Source: Pelagimonas varians
GTDB taxonomy: Bacteria > Pseudomonadota > Alphaproteobacteria > Rhodobacterales > Rhodobacteraceae
Direction of reading: 5' to 3'
Assembly (NCBI RefSeq): GCF_003208435.1
Contig: NZ_QKMF01000001.1
Location: forward strand, 1 to 64,000
DNA length: 64,000 nt
In this document: in pieces, positions 54,669-63,785 of the stretch
Numbering within the stretch: position 1 is the first letter of the stretch
How the letters are laid out: each line of letters opens with the position of its first letter
Position numbers and translations under genes: made by a program
The notes under the pieces: model-generated
What the model was told of the DNA's origin: nothing
The model's database searches: none
What the model saw: only the letters and a program-made list of their open reading frames with translations

Positions 54669-55616
54669 TTACGCGGAGCAGCTTGCTCCACCCAAAACAC
54701 AAAATTTTGAGCAATGAGGATGGTTGAGCGGCACAGCGCGCTCGGCTTCCTTTAGGGTTTCGCCCATTTCGAATTCGGGGTCGTAAGGCAAGAGGGTGCA
54801 GGCAAGAACGCTTGGCCGCGCTGCGCCCTTGCGTTTTACCACCATGCGAGAGCTGGCGCACATCACGTCGTTGGGTGATTTATTCAATATTCCCCAACAC
54901 TCTGTCGTGATTTCAGGAACTTCCACGGATTCGTCCATCTCGGGAAACAAGACCGTCTGACCGGCATTCAGGGCGTCTATGGCAAAACCTTCCCGCGCAT
55001 AGAGGGCAGCAAATCCCGCTCGCGATTCAGAATCACTTTCGTTCCACATTGTTCGACCCGCAACCGCCATGGGAATGCTTTCACTTTGAAGCCACCGCAT
55101 GCCGACCAGGGTTTTTTCAAACGTACCGGTTCCGCGTTCCTTGTCATGATTTTCGGCTTGATGATGATCAATCGAAATCCGCAATGTCAGTTTGCCCGGA
55201 AACTCGGCATTCAGCGCAACCAAGCCTTCTTTGACCCGCTTGCGCATCATGGGCAGCATTGCATTGGTCAAAATCAACACGTCATAGCCCGCGGCCAAAG
55301 ACACGCGGGCCATGTCGATCATTGCGGGGTTCATAAACGGTTCCCCGCCGGTAAAGGCGATTTCCCGAACGCCCCAGTTTCGATCCTCAAGCTGGTCCAG
55401 ATATTCACGCACTTCGTCCGCCGTGATATAGACCAAACGGTCATTGTCAGGCGAGCTTTCGATATAGCAATTCGCGCAGGTGATGTTGCACAGCGTGCCC
55501 GTATTGAACCACAACGTCTGGGGATCATTCAAAGCGACATGCGCACGTTTTTCACCTTTGGCGGTGATGCCGGGGTGTTCGAACTTGCCAATATTGGCGG
55601 CTGCAGTGTCTTTCAT
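54669..55616 (-). CDS. Radical SAM protein
   Basis: A 315-residue enzyme with the radical SAM iron-sulfur motif CNITCANCY (CxxxCxxC) in TGTLCNITCANCYIESSP, then REIAFTGGEPFMNPAMI, the usual GGE motif. The C-terminus has three more cysteines (HCSKFCVLGGASCSA) that may hold an additional cluster. It makes a 5'-deoxyadenosyl radical from SAM, but the substrate is not known. The start at 55616 is chosen because the codons before it (to 55697) do not look conserved. It is divergent from zwf across 181 bases. Confidence 0.87.
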   Translation of the reverse strand: MKDTAAANIGKFEHPGITAKGEKRAHVALNDPQTLWFNTGTLCNITCANCYIESSPDNDRLVYITADEVREYLDQLEDRNWGVREIAFTGGEPFMNPAMIDMARVSLAAGYDVLILTNAMLPMMRKRVKEGLVALNAEFPGKLTLRISIDHHQAENHDKERGTGTFEKTLVGMRWLQSESIPMAVAGRTMWNESDSESRAGFAALYAREGFAIDALNAGQTVLFPEMDESVEVPEITTECWGILNKSPNDVMCASSRMVVKRKGAARPSVLACTLLPYDPEFEMGETLKEAERAVPLNHPHCSKFCVLGGASCSA

Positions 55617-55763
55617 GGTCGTCCTATGTCTGGTTTGAAATCCATGTAAGGCGACCAGCCCCTTGTGACCAGTGGATGAATATTTGCCTGACGCCATTGT
55701 GATGGATCAATTGGGTGTTAGACATTTAACAAAAGATCGGCTAAACGCAGCGAAGACACTTGC

Positions 55764-55777
55764 CGTTAGCGCTAACG
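55764..55777 (+). promoter_or_regulatory. 14-bp perfect palindrome upstream of zwf
   Basis: CGTTAGCGCTAACG is a perfect inverted repeat located 20 bases before the zwf start codon. The TTAGCGCTAA core is of the kind bound by LacI/GntR-type sugar regulators in alphaproteobacteria. Its position overlaps or follows the probable promoter, so it is a likely repressor site for the zwf-pgl-pgi operon. The regulator is not in the adjacent sequence. Confidence 0.7.
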
Positions 55778-55797
55778 AAACCCAGAGAGGCCCCGAC

Positions 55798-57252
55798 ATG
55801 GTATCACGCGTCATCCCAGTCGATAATTTTGACCTTGTGATTTTTGGTGGAACGGGGGACTTGGCCCGCCGCAAAATCTTGCCGGGCTTGTTCCGACGAT
55901 ATTGTGCCGGACAGATCCCGGAAGACGCGCAAATCATTGGTGCAGCCCGGTCTGACGAAGGGGACGAAGGGTTTCGCAAATTGGTCGGCGATGCCGTGCG
56001 CGAATTCGGTGGTGGCCGCCATTGCGAAGACGGGACGCTGGAGAACTTTCTCGAACGGGTCAAATACGTTCGCGTCGACGCCATGGGCGATGATGGATGG
56101 GAAGAGCTTCAGGGCCGTTTGCGCCTAGGCGTTGTCAAAGCATTCTACTTTTCGGTCGGGCCGAGCCTGTTTGGCGCCTTGGCCGAACGGCTGCGCAGTT
56201 TTGGTTTGGCCGATGATGACAGCCGGGTGGTTGTCGAAAAGCCGTTTGGCCATGACTTGGAAACCGCGCGGGCCTTGAACGCCACTCTGGCGCAACATTT
56301 CAAAGAAGAGCAGATCTACCGGATCGACCACTATCTTGGAAAAGAGACAGTGCAAAACCTGATGGCTGTGCGCTTTGGCAATATGCTGTTCGAACCGCTG
56401 TGGAATTCCCAATACGTCGATCATATTCAAATCACTGTCGCTGAAACCGTCGATGTGGGCGGGCGCGGCGGATATTACGACAAATCCGGTGCGATGCGCG
56501 ATATGGTGCAAAACCATTTGATGCAATTGCTGTGCCTGATTGCGATGGAACCCCCTGCACGATTTGAACCAGACGCCGTTCGGGATGAAAAGCTTAAGGT
56601 GATCCGGGCTTTGGATCCGGTGGATTACCATCATATTGCCCGCGGTCAGTATGCAGCGGATGATGATCAGCCGGGTTACCGTGTTCATGTCGGCGATCCG
56701 CGTTCCAAAACCGAGAGCTTTGTTGCGCTCAAGTGCCATATTTCCAACTGGCGTTGGGCCGGCACACCGTTTTATCTGCGTACAGGTAAAAAATTGCGTG
56801 GACGTGGCTCGGAAATTGCCGTGGTTTTCAAGGATGCGCCGCATTCGATTTTCGGCGATGAAGCTGGCCGTCACAACAATATTTTGGCCATTCGTTTGCA
56901 ACCAGACGAAGGCATGACGCTGGGGGTTACCATCAAGGAACCGGGGCCGGGCGGAATGCGTTTGATCGACGTACCGCTGGACATGAGCTTTGCCGAAGCA
57001 CTGGGGGCAGAGGCCGAAGATGTACCAGACGCTTATGAGAGGTTGATCATGGATGTGATCCGCGGCAACCAGACACTGTTTATGCGCGGCGATGAGGTCG
57101 AGGCGGCATGGGCTTGGACCGATCCGATCATCGAAGGGTGGAACCGGCGCGGCGAAGTGCCAAAGCCTTATGATGCCGGATCATCTGGTCCGGAAGATGC
57201 CCTGATGTTGATGCATCGCGACGGACGCAAATGGCGGGAGATCAAAGCGTGA
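55798..57252 (+). CDS. zwf: Glucose-6-phosphate 1-dehydrogenase
   Basis: A 484-residue enzyme that oxidises glucose-6-phosphate to 6-phosphogluconolactone with NADP. The cofactor motif is FGGTGDLARRKILPGLF and the active-site signature is RIDHYLGKETVQN. The start at 55798 (MVSRVIPVDNFD) follows an AGAGAGG site and the palindromic operator. The longer frame reaches into the promoter region and is not used. It begins a three-gene operon for the Entner-Doudoroff/pentose phosphate entry. Confidence 0.96.
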   Translation: MVSRVIPVDNFDLVIFGGTGDLARRKILPGLFRRYCAGQIPEDAQIIGAARSDEGDEGFRKLVGDAVREFGGGRHCEDGTLENFLERVKYVRVDAMGDDGWEELQGRLRLGVVKAFYFSVGPSLFGALAERLRSFGLADDDSRVVVEKPFGHDLETARALNATLAQHFKEEQIYRIDHYLGKETVQNLMAVRFGNMLFEPLWNSQYVDHIQITVAETVDVGGRGGYYDKSGAMRDMVQNHLMQLLCLIAMEPPARFEPDAVRDEKLKVIRALDPVDYHHIARGQYAADDDQPGYRVHVGDPRSKTESFVALKCHISNWRWAGTPFYLRTGKKLRGRGSEIAVVFKDAPHSIFGDEAGRHNNILAIRLQPDEGMTLGVTIKEPGPGGMRLIDVPLDMSFAEALGAEAEDVPDAYERLIMDVIRGNQTLFMRGDEVEAAWAWTDPIIEGWNRRGEVPKPYDAGSSGPEDALMLMHRDGRKWREIKA

Positions 57253-57926
57253 GCTATGAATTTATTGAATATCCAGACCGCGATATGCTGGCCATTGATT
57301 TGGCCAACCAACTGTCGGACGATCTGGAAGAAGCGTTGCGCCATGATACGCGGGCAGCACTGGCGGTTCCGGGCGGGACGTCACCGGGGCCGGTATTTGA
57401 CAGCCTGTGTGGGTCTGACATTGACTGGAGCCGTGTAGATATTTTGCTGAGTGACGAGCGGTGGTTGCCCGAAGATCACGAACGATCAAACACGCGGCTT
57501 TTGCGGCAGAGGTTGCTGGTGAACCGCGCGGCAGAGGCGCGGATTTTGCCAATGTATGCTCCTAAATCGGAGCCAGAAGAGGCTTTGGCTGAGTTGGAAA
57601 GCCTGATTTTGCCGGAATTGCCCTTGGCGGTTTTGTTGCTGGGCATGGGCGAAGACATGCACACGGCATCAATTTTTCCCGGTGCAGACAAGCTGGACGA
57701 AGCCTTGTCGCCCAAGGCACCGGTTTTGGTGCCGATGCGCGCACCCGGCGCACCGGAGCCACGGATCACTATTTCGGCCCGTGTGTTGGACGGCGCTTTG
57801 CGCAAACATGTTTTGATATTCGGCGGGGCGAAACGCGACGCGCTGGAGAAAGCCAAAGGGTTGCCTGCAACGCAGGCCCCGATTAATGCCGTTTTGAACG
57901 GTGCCAAAGTCCATTGGGCGGAGTGA
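57249..57926 (+). CDS. pgl: 6-phosphogluconolactonase
   Basis: A 225-residue enzyme that hydrolyses 6-phosphogluconolactone to 6-phosphogluconate. VPGGTSPGPVFD, ILLSDERWLPEDHERSN and LLLGMGEDMHTASIFPG are conserved segments. The start is GTG at 57249, overlapping the zwf stop as GTGA. A longer frame from ATG 57231 exists but the overlap favours GTG. It is the middle gene of the zwf-pgl-pgi operon. Confidence 0.93.
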   Translation: MSYEFIEYPDRDMLAIDLANQLSDDLEEALRHDTRAALAVPGGTSPGPVFDSLCGSDIDWSRVDILLSDERWLPEDHERSNTRLLRQRLLVNRAAEARILPMYAPKSEPEEALAELESLILPELPLAVLLLGMGEDMHTASIFPGADKLDEALSPKAPVLVPMRAPGAPEPRITISARVLDGALRKHVLIFGGAKRDALEKAKGLPATQAPINAVLNGAKVHWAE

Positions 57927-57930
57927 ATTT

Positions 57931-59511
57931 ATGTGGATCGATCTGAAAAACCATGCCCGACGCGTTGAGAAACGACGTATCGAAGATTTGTTTTCTGATC
58001 CGGACCGGGCGGGAAATTTTAGTGTCTCTGCGCTTGGGATGTTGTTTGATTTCTCCAAGACCCAGCTAGATGCAGAAGTCATGGACACCCTGATCGCGCT
58101 GGCTCAAGCCTCTGAAGTGGATGCCCGCCGGGATGCGATGTTTTCTGGCGAAAAAATCAACGAGACCGAAGGTCGGGCGGTGCTGCACACAGCCTTGCGC
58201 AATCTTGATGGCGGCGCGGTGAAGGTTGATGGCGAAGATGTCATGCCTGAAGTTTTGGCGACGCTTGACCGGATGGAGGCCTTGGCTGAAGAGATCCGTG
58301 CTGGTGATTTCACCGATGTCGTCAACATCGGAATAGGCGGATCAGATCTTGGCCCCGTGATGGGCGTTTTGGCCTTGGCACCGTACCATGACGGGCCGCG
58401 CTGTCATTTCGTATCCAATGTGGATGGCGCAGATATTGCAGATACTTTGCGCGGCTGCGATCCGGCGCGCACTTTGTTCATCGTGGCATCAAAAACCTTC
58501 TCTACTATTGAAACATTGACCAATGCCCGCACGGCCAAAGCATGGTTGGCAGACAATAATGCGCCGATGGACGGCCGGTTTGTGGCGCTCAGCTCAAACG
58601 TTCCTGCGGCTGGGGACTTTGGTATTCCGGCGGACCGTGTGCTTGGCTTCGAAGACTGGGTGGGCGGACGTTATTCGATGTGGGGTCCGATTGGTTTGTC
58701 ACTGATGATTGCAATCGGTGGACCGGCGTTCCGTGCATTTTTGCGCGGTGGTCAGGCAATGGACCGGCATTTTTGTTCTGCCGAGCTTCATGAAAACCTC
58801 CCGGTTTTGCTGGCTTTGGTTGGGATTTGGCACAATCAGGGCATGGGGAATGGCACCCGTGCTGTCCTGCCCTATGACAACCGTTTGATGCGGCTGCCAG
58901 CCTATCTGCAACAGCTTGAGATGGAGAGTAACGGTAAAAGTGTTGCGATGGACGGCAGTGATTTGCGGGTGCAATCCGGTCCCGTTGTCTGGGGGGAGCC
59001 GGGGACAAATGGCCAGCACGCATTTTATCAACTGATCCACCAAGGCACAGCTGTTGTCCCGTGTGAATTTTTGGTCGCCGCCCAAGGGCATGAGGCTGAT
59101 TTGACCCATCATCACCAACTGCTGGTTGCCAATTGCCTCGCGCAATCAGAAGCATTGATGCGCGGCCGGAGCTTGGACGAAGCCCGCGCCAAAGTGGCGG
59201 ACAAGTTCGACCGGGATGAGTTGGAGCGACAGGCCCGCCATCGTGTGTTTCCGGGAAACCGGCCTTCGACAACTTTGATATACGACAAGCTGGACCCTGA
59301 AACCTTGGGTAAGATCATTGCGCTCTACGAACATCGCGTGTTTGTGGAAGGCGTGATTTTGGGCGTAAACTCATACGATCAGTGGGGGGTTGAACTTGGC
59401 AAAGAGCTGGCGACCGCTCTTGGGCCTTTGGTCACCGGAGAAGTGCCGGTGGACGGCAAAGACGGGTCAACCGCGCAGCTGTTGAAGTTTGTGCATACCC
59501 ACGCAGGGTAG
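57931..59511 (+). CDS. pgi: Glucose-6-phosphate isomerase
   Basis: A 526-residue enzyme that interconverts glucose-6-phosphate and fructose-6-phosphate. NIGIGGSDLGPVMG, SKTFSTIETLTNA, GGRYSMWGPIGLS, GIWHNQGMGNGTRAVLPYD and GEPGTNGQHAFYQLIHQGT are family signatures, including the catalytic Glu and His. The start at 57931 lies four bases after the pgl stop. In this operon it recycles fructose-6-phosphate into the zwf pathway. Confidence 0.96.
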   Translation: MWIDLKNHARRVEKRRIEDLFSDPDRAGNFSVSALGMLFDFSKTQLDAEVMDTLIALAQASEVDARRDAMFSGEKINETEGRAVLHTALRNLDGGAVKVDGEDVMPEVLATLDRMEALAEEIRAGDFTDVVNIGIGGSDLGPVMGVLALAPYHDGPRCHFVSNVDGADIADTLRGCDPARTLFIVASKTFSTIETLTNARTAKAWLADNNAPMDGRFVALSSNVPAAGDFGIPADRVLGFEDWVGGRYSMWGPIGLSLMIAIGGPAFRAFLRGGQAMDRHFCSAELHENLPVLLALVGIWHNQGMGNGTRAVLPYDNRLMRLPAYLQQLEMESNGKSVAMDGSDLRVQSGPVVWGEPGTNGQHAFYQLIHQGTAVVPCEFLVAAQGHEADLTHHHQLLVANCLAQSEALMRGRSLDEARAKVADKFDRDELERQARHRVFPGNRPSTTLIYDKLDPETLGKIIALYEHRVFVEGVILGVNSYDQWGVELGKELATALGPLVTGEVPVDGKDGSTAQLLKFVHTHAG

Positions 59512-59532
59512 CGATTTTTCGTCGAAAAATCG
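59512..59532. repeat. Perfect 21-bp palindrome after pgi
   Basis: CGATTTTTCG-T-CGAAAAATCG has ten-base arms around a single centre base, immediately after the pgi stop. Palindromes with a TTTTTCG/CGAAAAA core are frequent between genes of this group of bacteria. It may be a repeat element or part of the transcript end. Confidence 0.7.
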
Positions 59533-59552
59533 ATCAGCGATTGTTGATAGGT

Positions 59553-59581
59553 AAGGCAGGTGCAACGCGCCTGCCTTTTTT
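59553..59581 (+). terminator. Rho-independent terminator of the zwf-pgl-pgi operon
   Basis: AAGGCAGGTGC pairs with GCGCCTGCCTT (one G-T pair) around a three-base loop, followed by a run of T's to 59581. Confidence 0.9.
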
Positions 59582-59589
59582 ATACGTCA

Positions 59590-60012
59590 TCACGGAATGT
59601 TAAAACCGGCGGCGGCCAGTTCAAAACCTGCGAACTGAAAGGCAGGCGACACGGTGCAGCCCACCAATGTCCAATCGCCGGTGCTGCGTGCGCATTGCCA
59701 ATGATGCGTTGGTACAATTAGTTGCGGTCGTTGAGCTGCCTCCAAGTCGGGACCTAGAACATATTCGTGCTTTGGGCCTACACTTGTTTCGCTAAGCGAC
59801 AGGACCAAAGGGGCCCCCGCATAATAGTGCCAGATCTCAGCGGCATCGACACGGTGCCAATGGCTGGTCTCACTGCCTTTGAGCAAGAAGTAGATGCAGG
59901 TTCCGGCAGCACGCTCCCCATCTTTTGCCGGTGCCATCCAAGTTTGCCGATAATGGCCACCTTCGGGATGCGGGGCCAATTTCAAATGCGCAATTATCTC
60001 ATCAGCTGTCAT
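59590..60012 (-). CDS. DUF985 cupin-family protein
   Basis: A 140-residue single-domain cupin. HPEGGHYRQTW, ETSHWHRVDAAEIWHYYAG and the closing GCTVSPAFQFAGFEL are typical of DUF985 (cupin_5) proteins. The HxH-type metal residues lie in SHWHRVDAAEIWHYY. No activity is established for the family. It converges with pgi and its start lies about 80 bases before the endolysin gene on the other strand. Confidence 0.9.
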   Translation of the reverse strand: MTADEIIAHLKLAPHPEGGHYRQTWMAPAKDGERAAGTCIYFLLKGSETSHWHRVDAAEIWHYYAGAPLVLSLSETSVGPKHEYVLGPDLEAAQRPQLIVPTHHWQCARSTGDWTLVGCTVSPAFQFAGFELAAAGFNIP

Positions 60013-60095
60013 CGACCGTTCGGTCCTCTCAAGATTGGTTAAGATACTAGGGACACTTTGACACCGTCACTATCCGCTTCGAGCAGGAGGCACAA

Positions 60096-60719
60096 ATGGC
60101 GGTAATACAGAAGAATATTCGGCAGATGGCTGAGGATATCGTTGCCCGGGAGGGCGGCTATGTAAACGATCCCGATGATCCGGGCGGCGCGACCAAATAT
60201 GGTGTCACGATCCACACCATGCGGCGATTGGGGATTGATCTGGACCAGGATGGCCGGGTTACGTCCGAAGATGTCAAACAGTTAACCAAAAACAAAGCGG
60301 TTGATATCTTTCTAAATCACTATTTTTTGAAACCCCGTATCGCAGAGCTGCCCGCAGTGCTGCATGCGACGGTCTTTGATATGTATGTGAACGCTGGCGG
60401 CAATGCGATCAAAATCTTGCAACGTATGCTGAACCAAATGGGCGAAACTGTTGTTGTTGACGGCGCTCTTGGGCCGCAAACTATTTCTGCCTGTGCAAGC
60501 GCGGTGTCGCAAGCCCCGGATCATGTTGTCGACGCCTACGGTATTTCCCGGCGCAACTACTACTTCAGTATTGCTGACCGCCGTCCTGCTAGTCGCAAAT
60601 ATGCCCGAACACGGGCAGGGGGCAAAGGCGGATGGATCAAACGTGCCGAAGAATTCATGTCTGATCGCTACCATCTTTCTGAGGCGCAGTTTGCGGCGCG
60701 GGTGTCGACATGGGGGTAA
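60096..60719 (+). CDS. Endolysin (glycoside hydrolase 108 type), probable gene transfer agent lysis protein
   Basis: A 207-residue peptidoglycan hydrolase. REGGYVNDPDDPGGATKYGVT contains the catalytic Glu and the family's GGAT motif. The C-terminal part (YYFSIADRRPASRKYARTRAGG) matches the accompanying peptidoglycan-binding segment. AGGAGGCAC gives a strong ribosome binding site. The stop overlaps the holin gene. In Rhodobacter capsulatus a similar endolysin/holin pair, outside the main cluster, lyses cells to release gene transfer agents. With no other phage genes here, that role is the most likely one. Confidence 0.85.
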   Translation: MAVIQKNIRQMAEDIVAREGGYVNDPDDPGGATKYGVTIHTMRRLGIDLDQDGRVTSEDVKQLTKNKAVDIFLNHYFLKPRIAELPAVLHATVFDMYVNAGGNAIKILQRMLNQMGETVVVDGALGPQTISACASAVSQAPDHVVDAYGISRRNYYFSIADRRPASRKYARTRAGGKGGWIKRAEEFMSDRYHLSEAQFAARVSTWG

Positions 60720-61261
60720 TTGAACGCATCTTCGGGATGGTTTTTGGCAGCGGGCGCAATGTTGTTGCTGAAACGGCCGAAGTGTTTCGGGTGAATGCCG
60801 AAGCAGAGGCGGCCCGCGGCCACGGTCTGCGCGGCGCGGCGCTAGAGCAGTTTGGGAAGGAGTTCAAAGTGGTCCGGCGTGGCTGGTTTGACAGGCTTAT
60901 GGACGCACTAAACCGGCTACCGCGCCCTGCGATGGCGCTTGGAACCTTGGGGCTGTTTGTCTCGGCGATGGTTGATCCGGTTTGGTTCGCGGCACGCATG
61001 GCCGGGATTGCCTTGGTGCCTGAGCCGCTTTGGTGGTTGCTGGGCGCGATTGTCAGTTTTTATTTTGGAGCGCGCCATCAGGCCAAGGGGCAAGAGTACC
61101 GGCGTGATCTGGCAGCTTCGGTTGCTGCAGTGCCGCAGGTACTGGAAACGGTGCGCGATGTTCAGGCGCTGGCGCGAGCCTCCCCAGTGGCCGCAAATAC
61201 ATCGGGCGATCCATTTGATGACAATCCGGCATTGGCCGATTGGAATGCCACCCGCCGGTGA
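60710..61261 (+). CDS. Holin-like membrane protein of the gene transfer agent lysis pair
   Basis: A 183-residue protein overlapping the endolysin gene by ten bases. An N-terminal cytoplasmic region (VIERIFGMVFGSGRNVVAETAEVFR) is followed by hydrophobic segments (PAMALGTLGLFVSAMVDP and LWWLLGAIVSFYFGARH) and a polar tail. This matches the 3TM holin type found with gene transfer agent endolysins. It would form membrane holes that let the endolysin reach the wall. The family match is by eye and context. Confidence 0.8.
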   Translation: MGVIERIFGMVFGSGRNVVAETAEVFRVNAEAEAARGHGLRGAALEQFGKEFKVVRRGWFDRLMDALNRLPRPAMALGTLGLFVSAMVDPVWFAARMAGIALVPEPLWWLLGAIVSFYFGARHQAKGQEYRRDLAASVAAVPQVLETVRDVQALARASPVAANTSGDPFDDNPALADWNATRR

Positions 61262-61349
61262 CCCGTGCAGGGGCAAAGCGCGACAATGTGAAGTCAGCGG
61301 GCTAACATAAGTCATTGGCCCGCCGAATTGATCCGCGTATAAACGCGCC

Positions 61350-63317
61350 ATGATAACAGAGCTTGGCCATTTCACCCTGATCCTCGCCTTTATGGTCGCC
61401 ATCGTGCAAGCGGTGGTGCCATTGATCGGCGCCCATAAACGTCTGCCCGGCTGGATGGCCGTCGCGGAACCCGCTGCCACCACACAATTTGTGCTGGTGG
61501 CAGCTTCATTTGCAGCCCTGACATACGCGTTTGTCGTGTCAGATTTTTCGGTTCAACTGGTTTACCTAAATAGCCATTCTGCCAAACCCATGCTGTACAA
61601 AGTCAGCGGCGTTTGGGGGAATCACGAAGGCTCCATGCTGCTATGGGTGTTCATCCTTGCACTCTTTGGTGCCATGGCTGCTTGGTTCGGTGGCAATTTG
61701 CCGCCCAGCTTGCGTGCCCGTGTGTTGGGCGTCCAAGCGGCGGTCGGCGTTGCGTTTTACGCCTTTATTTTGTTCACATCGAACCCGTTTTTGCGCCTGG
61801 ATGTGGTGCCAATGAACGGTCAGGATTTGAACCCGCTGCTACAAGACCCCGGTTTGGCGTTCCACCCGCCGTTTTTGTACCTCGGTTATGTTGGGCTGAG
61901 CATCTGCTTCAGTTTTGCCGTTGCGGCGCTGCTGGAGGGCCGTGTTGACGCGGCTTGGGGGCGCTGGGTGCGTCCTTGGACATTGATTTCATGGGTCTTC
62001 CTGACCATCGGGATCGCACTTGGATCTTGGTGGGCGTACTATGAGCTTGGCTGGGGTGGTTTTTGGTTCTGGGATCCGGTTGAAAACGCATCCTTTATGC
62101 CTTGGCTCTTCGCAGCTGCCTTGCTGCATTCCGCCATTGTCGTTGAAAAACGCGAGTCACTGAAAAGCTGGACCATCTTGTTGGCTATTATGGCATTCAG
62201 CTTTTCGCTGATCGGCACATTTATCGTGCGGTCCGGTGTTTTGACCTCTGTCCACGCTTTTGCCACCGATCCCGAACGTGGTGTCTTTATCTTGGGGATC
62301 TTAGTGATCTTCACAGGCGGGGCACTGACCTTGTTCGCAGCCCGTGCCAGCACCATGCAAGCCAAGGGTATCTTTGGCATAGTCAGCCGCGAAAGCGCGC
62401 TGGTGGCGAATAACATCTTGCTGGCAGTGTCTAGTTTGGTGGTTTTTGTGGGCACTATGTGGCCGTTGGTTGCCGAAATGGCTTTTGATCGCAAATTGTC
62501 GGTCGGGGCACCGTTCTTTAACATGGCCTTCACCCCGTTTATGGTCATTCTCGGTTTGATCTTGCCCATCGGTAGTATGCTGTCGTGGAAACGTGGTCGC
62601 GCTGAACGGGTCATTAAACAACTTGTGCCCGCCTTTATGCTGGCTGTTGCGCTGGCTGGTCTGGTCTGGGCGATGCAGACGGGAAGATCCATGCTTGGTC
62701 CGGTCGGTGTTTTCCTTGGCGCTTGGCTTGTCTCCGGTGCGACGATCGATTTGCTCAACAAAACCGGCAAGAAACGCAACTACGCGCGTCTTTTGCGCCT
62801 TCCTCGCGCCGATTGGGGCAAGGCGGTGGCACATGGCGGTCTTGGGATCACCATGCTTGGCATTGCGGGCCTGATGGCATGGGACGAAGAGCGCGTGCTG
62901 GTGGCCCAAATTGACGAACCCTTTACGGTTGGCCAATTCGAGTTCATCTTGAAAGGCGTCGAAACCGTGCGCGGACCCAACTATGTGTCCGACATGGCCG
63001 AAGTTGCGGTTCTAAAGAACGGGACGGAGTTTTCCCGCGTCTTCCCGGAAAAGCGTAACTATCCAGTCCAGCAGATGCCAACCACCGAAGCGGCCATCGA
63101 CTATCGCTTTTTGCGCGATATCTATGTGGTCATCGGCGATGCGCAGGCTGACGGTGGCTATGTCATGCGGGTCTACATCAAGCCCTTTGCCAATTGGATT
63201 TGGGCCGGTTGTATCTTGATGTCACTGGGCGGGTTGCTGAGCCTGTCTGACCGGCGGTATCGCGTCGCGGCAGGCGCGCGCAAAGCAGCCCCGATTGCAG
63301 GAGTTCCAGCAGAATGA
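61350..63317 (+). CDS. ccmF: Cytochrome c biogenesis protein CcmF (haem lyase subunit)
   Basis: A 655-residue inner-membrane protein with about 14-15 hydrophobic segments. The haem-handling tryptophan-rich motif is in GWGGFWFWDPVENASF, and WGNHEGSMLLWVFILALFG, VHAFATDPERGVFIL and the closing ANWIWAGCILMSLGG are conserved. CcmF attaches haem to apocytochrome CxxCH sites in the periplasm together with CcmH. It is coupled to ccmH by an ATGA overlap. Confidence 0.96.
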   Translation: MITELGHFTLILAFMVAIVQAVVPLIGAHKRLPGWMAVAEPAATTQFVLVAASFAALTYAFVVSDFSVQLVYLNSHSAKPMLYKVSGVWGNHEGSMLLWVFILALFGAMAAWFGGNLPPSLRARVLGVQAAVGVAFYAFILFTSNPFLRLDVVPMNGQDLNPLLQDPGLAFHPPFLYLGYVGLSICFSFAVAALLEGRVDAAWGRWVRPWTLISWVFLTIGIALGSWWAYYELGWGGFWFWDPVENASFMPWLFAAALLHSAIVVEKRESLKSWTILLAIMAFSFSLIGTFIVRSGVLTSVHAFATDPERGVFILGILVIFTGGALTLFAARASTMQAKGIFGIVSRESALVANNILLAVSSLVVFVGTMWPLVAEMAFDRKLSVGAPFFNMAFTPFMVILGLILPIGSMLSWKRGRAERVIKQLVPAFMLAVALAGLVWAMQTGRSMLGPVGVFLGAWLVSGATIDLLNKTGKKRNYARLLRLPRADWGKAVAHGGLGITMLGIAGLMAWDEERVLVAQIDEPFTVGQFEFILKGVETVRGPNYVSDMAEVAVLKNGTEFSRVFPEKRNYPVQQMPTTEAAIDYRFLRDIYVVIGDAQADGGYVMRVYIKPFANWIWAGCILMSLGGLLSLSDRRYRVAAGARKAAPIAGVPAE

Positions 63318-63781
63318 AACTGCTTCAATCCTTGATCCTAAGTCTGGTTCTGGCGCTGGGGGTTTCCCCGGCGCTGGCCGTCCAACCTGATGAAATGCTG
63401 GCTGATCCAGCGCTCGAACAACGGGCGCGCGACATCTCTGCGGGGCTTCGGTGCCTGGTATGCCAAAACGAAAGCATCGACGAATCCAATGCCTCTTTGG
63501 CGCGGGATTTGCGCCTTTTGGTGCGTGAACGCATCATGGCGGGGGACGACAACGATGAGGTCGTTGAATACGTTGTTGCCCGCTACGGAGAGTTTGTTTT
63601 ATTGCAACCCAGCACAGGCGGCTGGAACTGGCTGCTTTGGGCGACGGGCCCTTTGGGGCTGCTGTTTGCCTTGATCATTGCGGCGCGATACTTGCGCGGC
63701 CGATCAGCTACGCCCGCTAAACCTGATGCGGGCCTGAGCGATGACGAACAGGCGCGTCTGGACGAAATTCTCAAAAGCTAA
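63314..63781 (+). CDS. ccmH: Cytochrome c maturation protein CcmH/CcmL (apocytochrome thiol reductase)
   Basis: A 155-residue membrane-anchored protein. The signal peptide is MKLLQSLILSLVLALGVSPALA, the redox motif is LRCLVCQNESIDESNASLARD (CxxC), and the C-terminal membrane helix is WLLWATGPLGLLFALIIAARYL. It reduces the haem-binding cysteines of apocytochromes before CcmF attaches haem. It is the short form without the TPR (CcmI) domain. Confidence 0.95.
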   Translation: MKLLQSLILSLVLALGVSPALAVQPDEMLADPALEQRARDISAGLRCLVCQNESIDESNASLARDLRLLVRERIMAGDDNDEVVEYVVARYGEFVLLQPSTGGWNWLLWATGPLGLLFALIIAARYLRGRSATPAKPDAGLSDDEQARLDEILKS

Positions 63782-63785
63782 CGTT

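Noticed and set aside
60096-61261. Prophage remnant
   Set aside because: Only endolysin and holin are present, both intact and between core genes, which fits a gene transfer agent lysis pair better than a decayed prophage.
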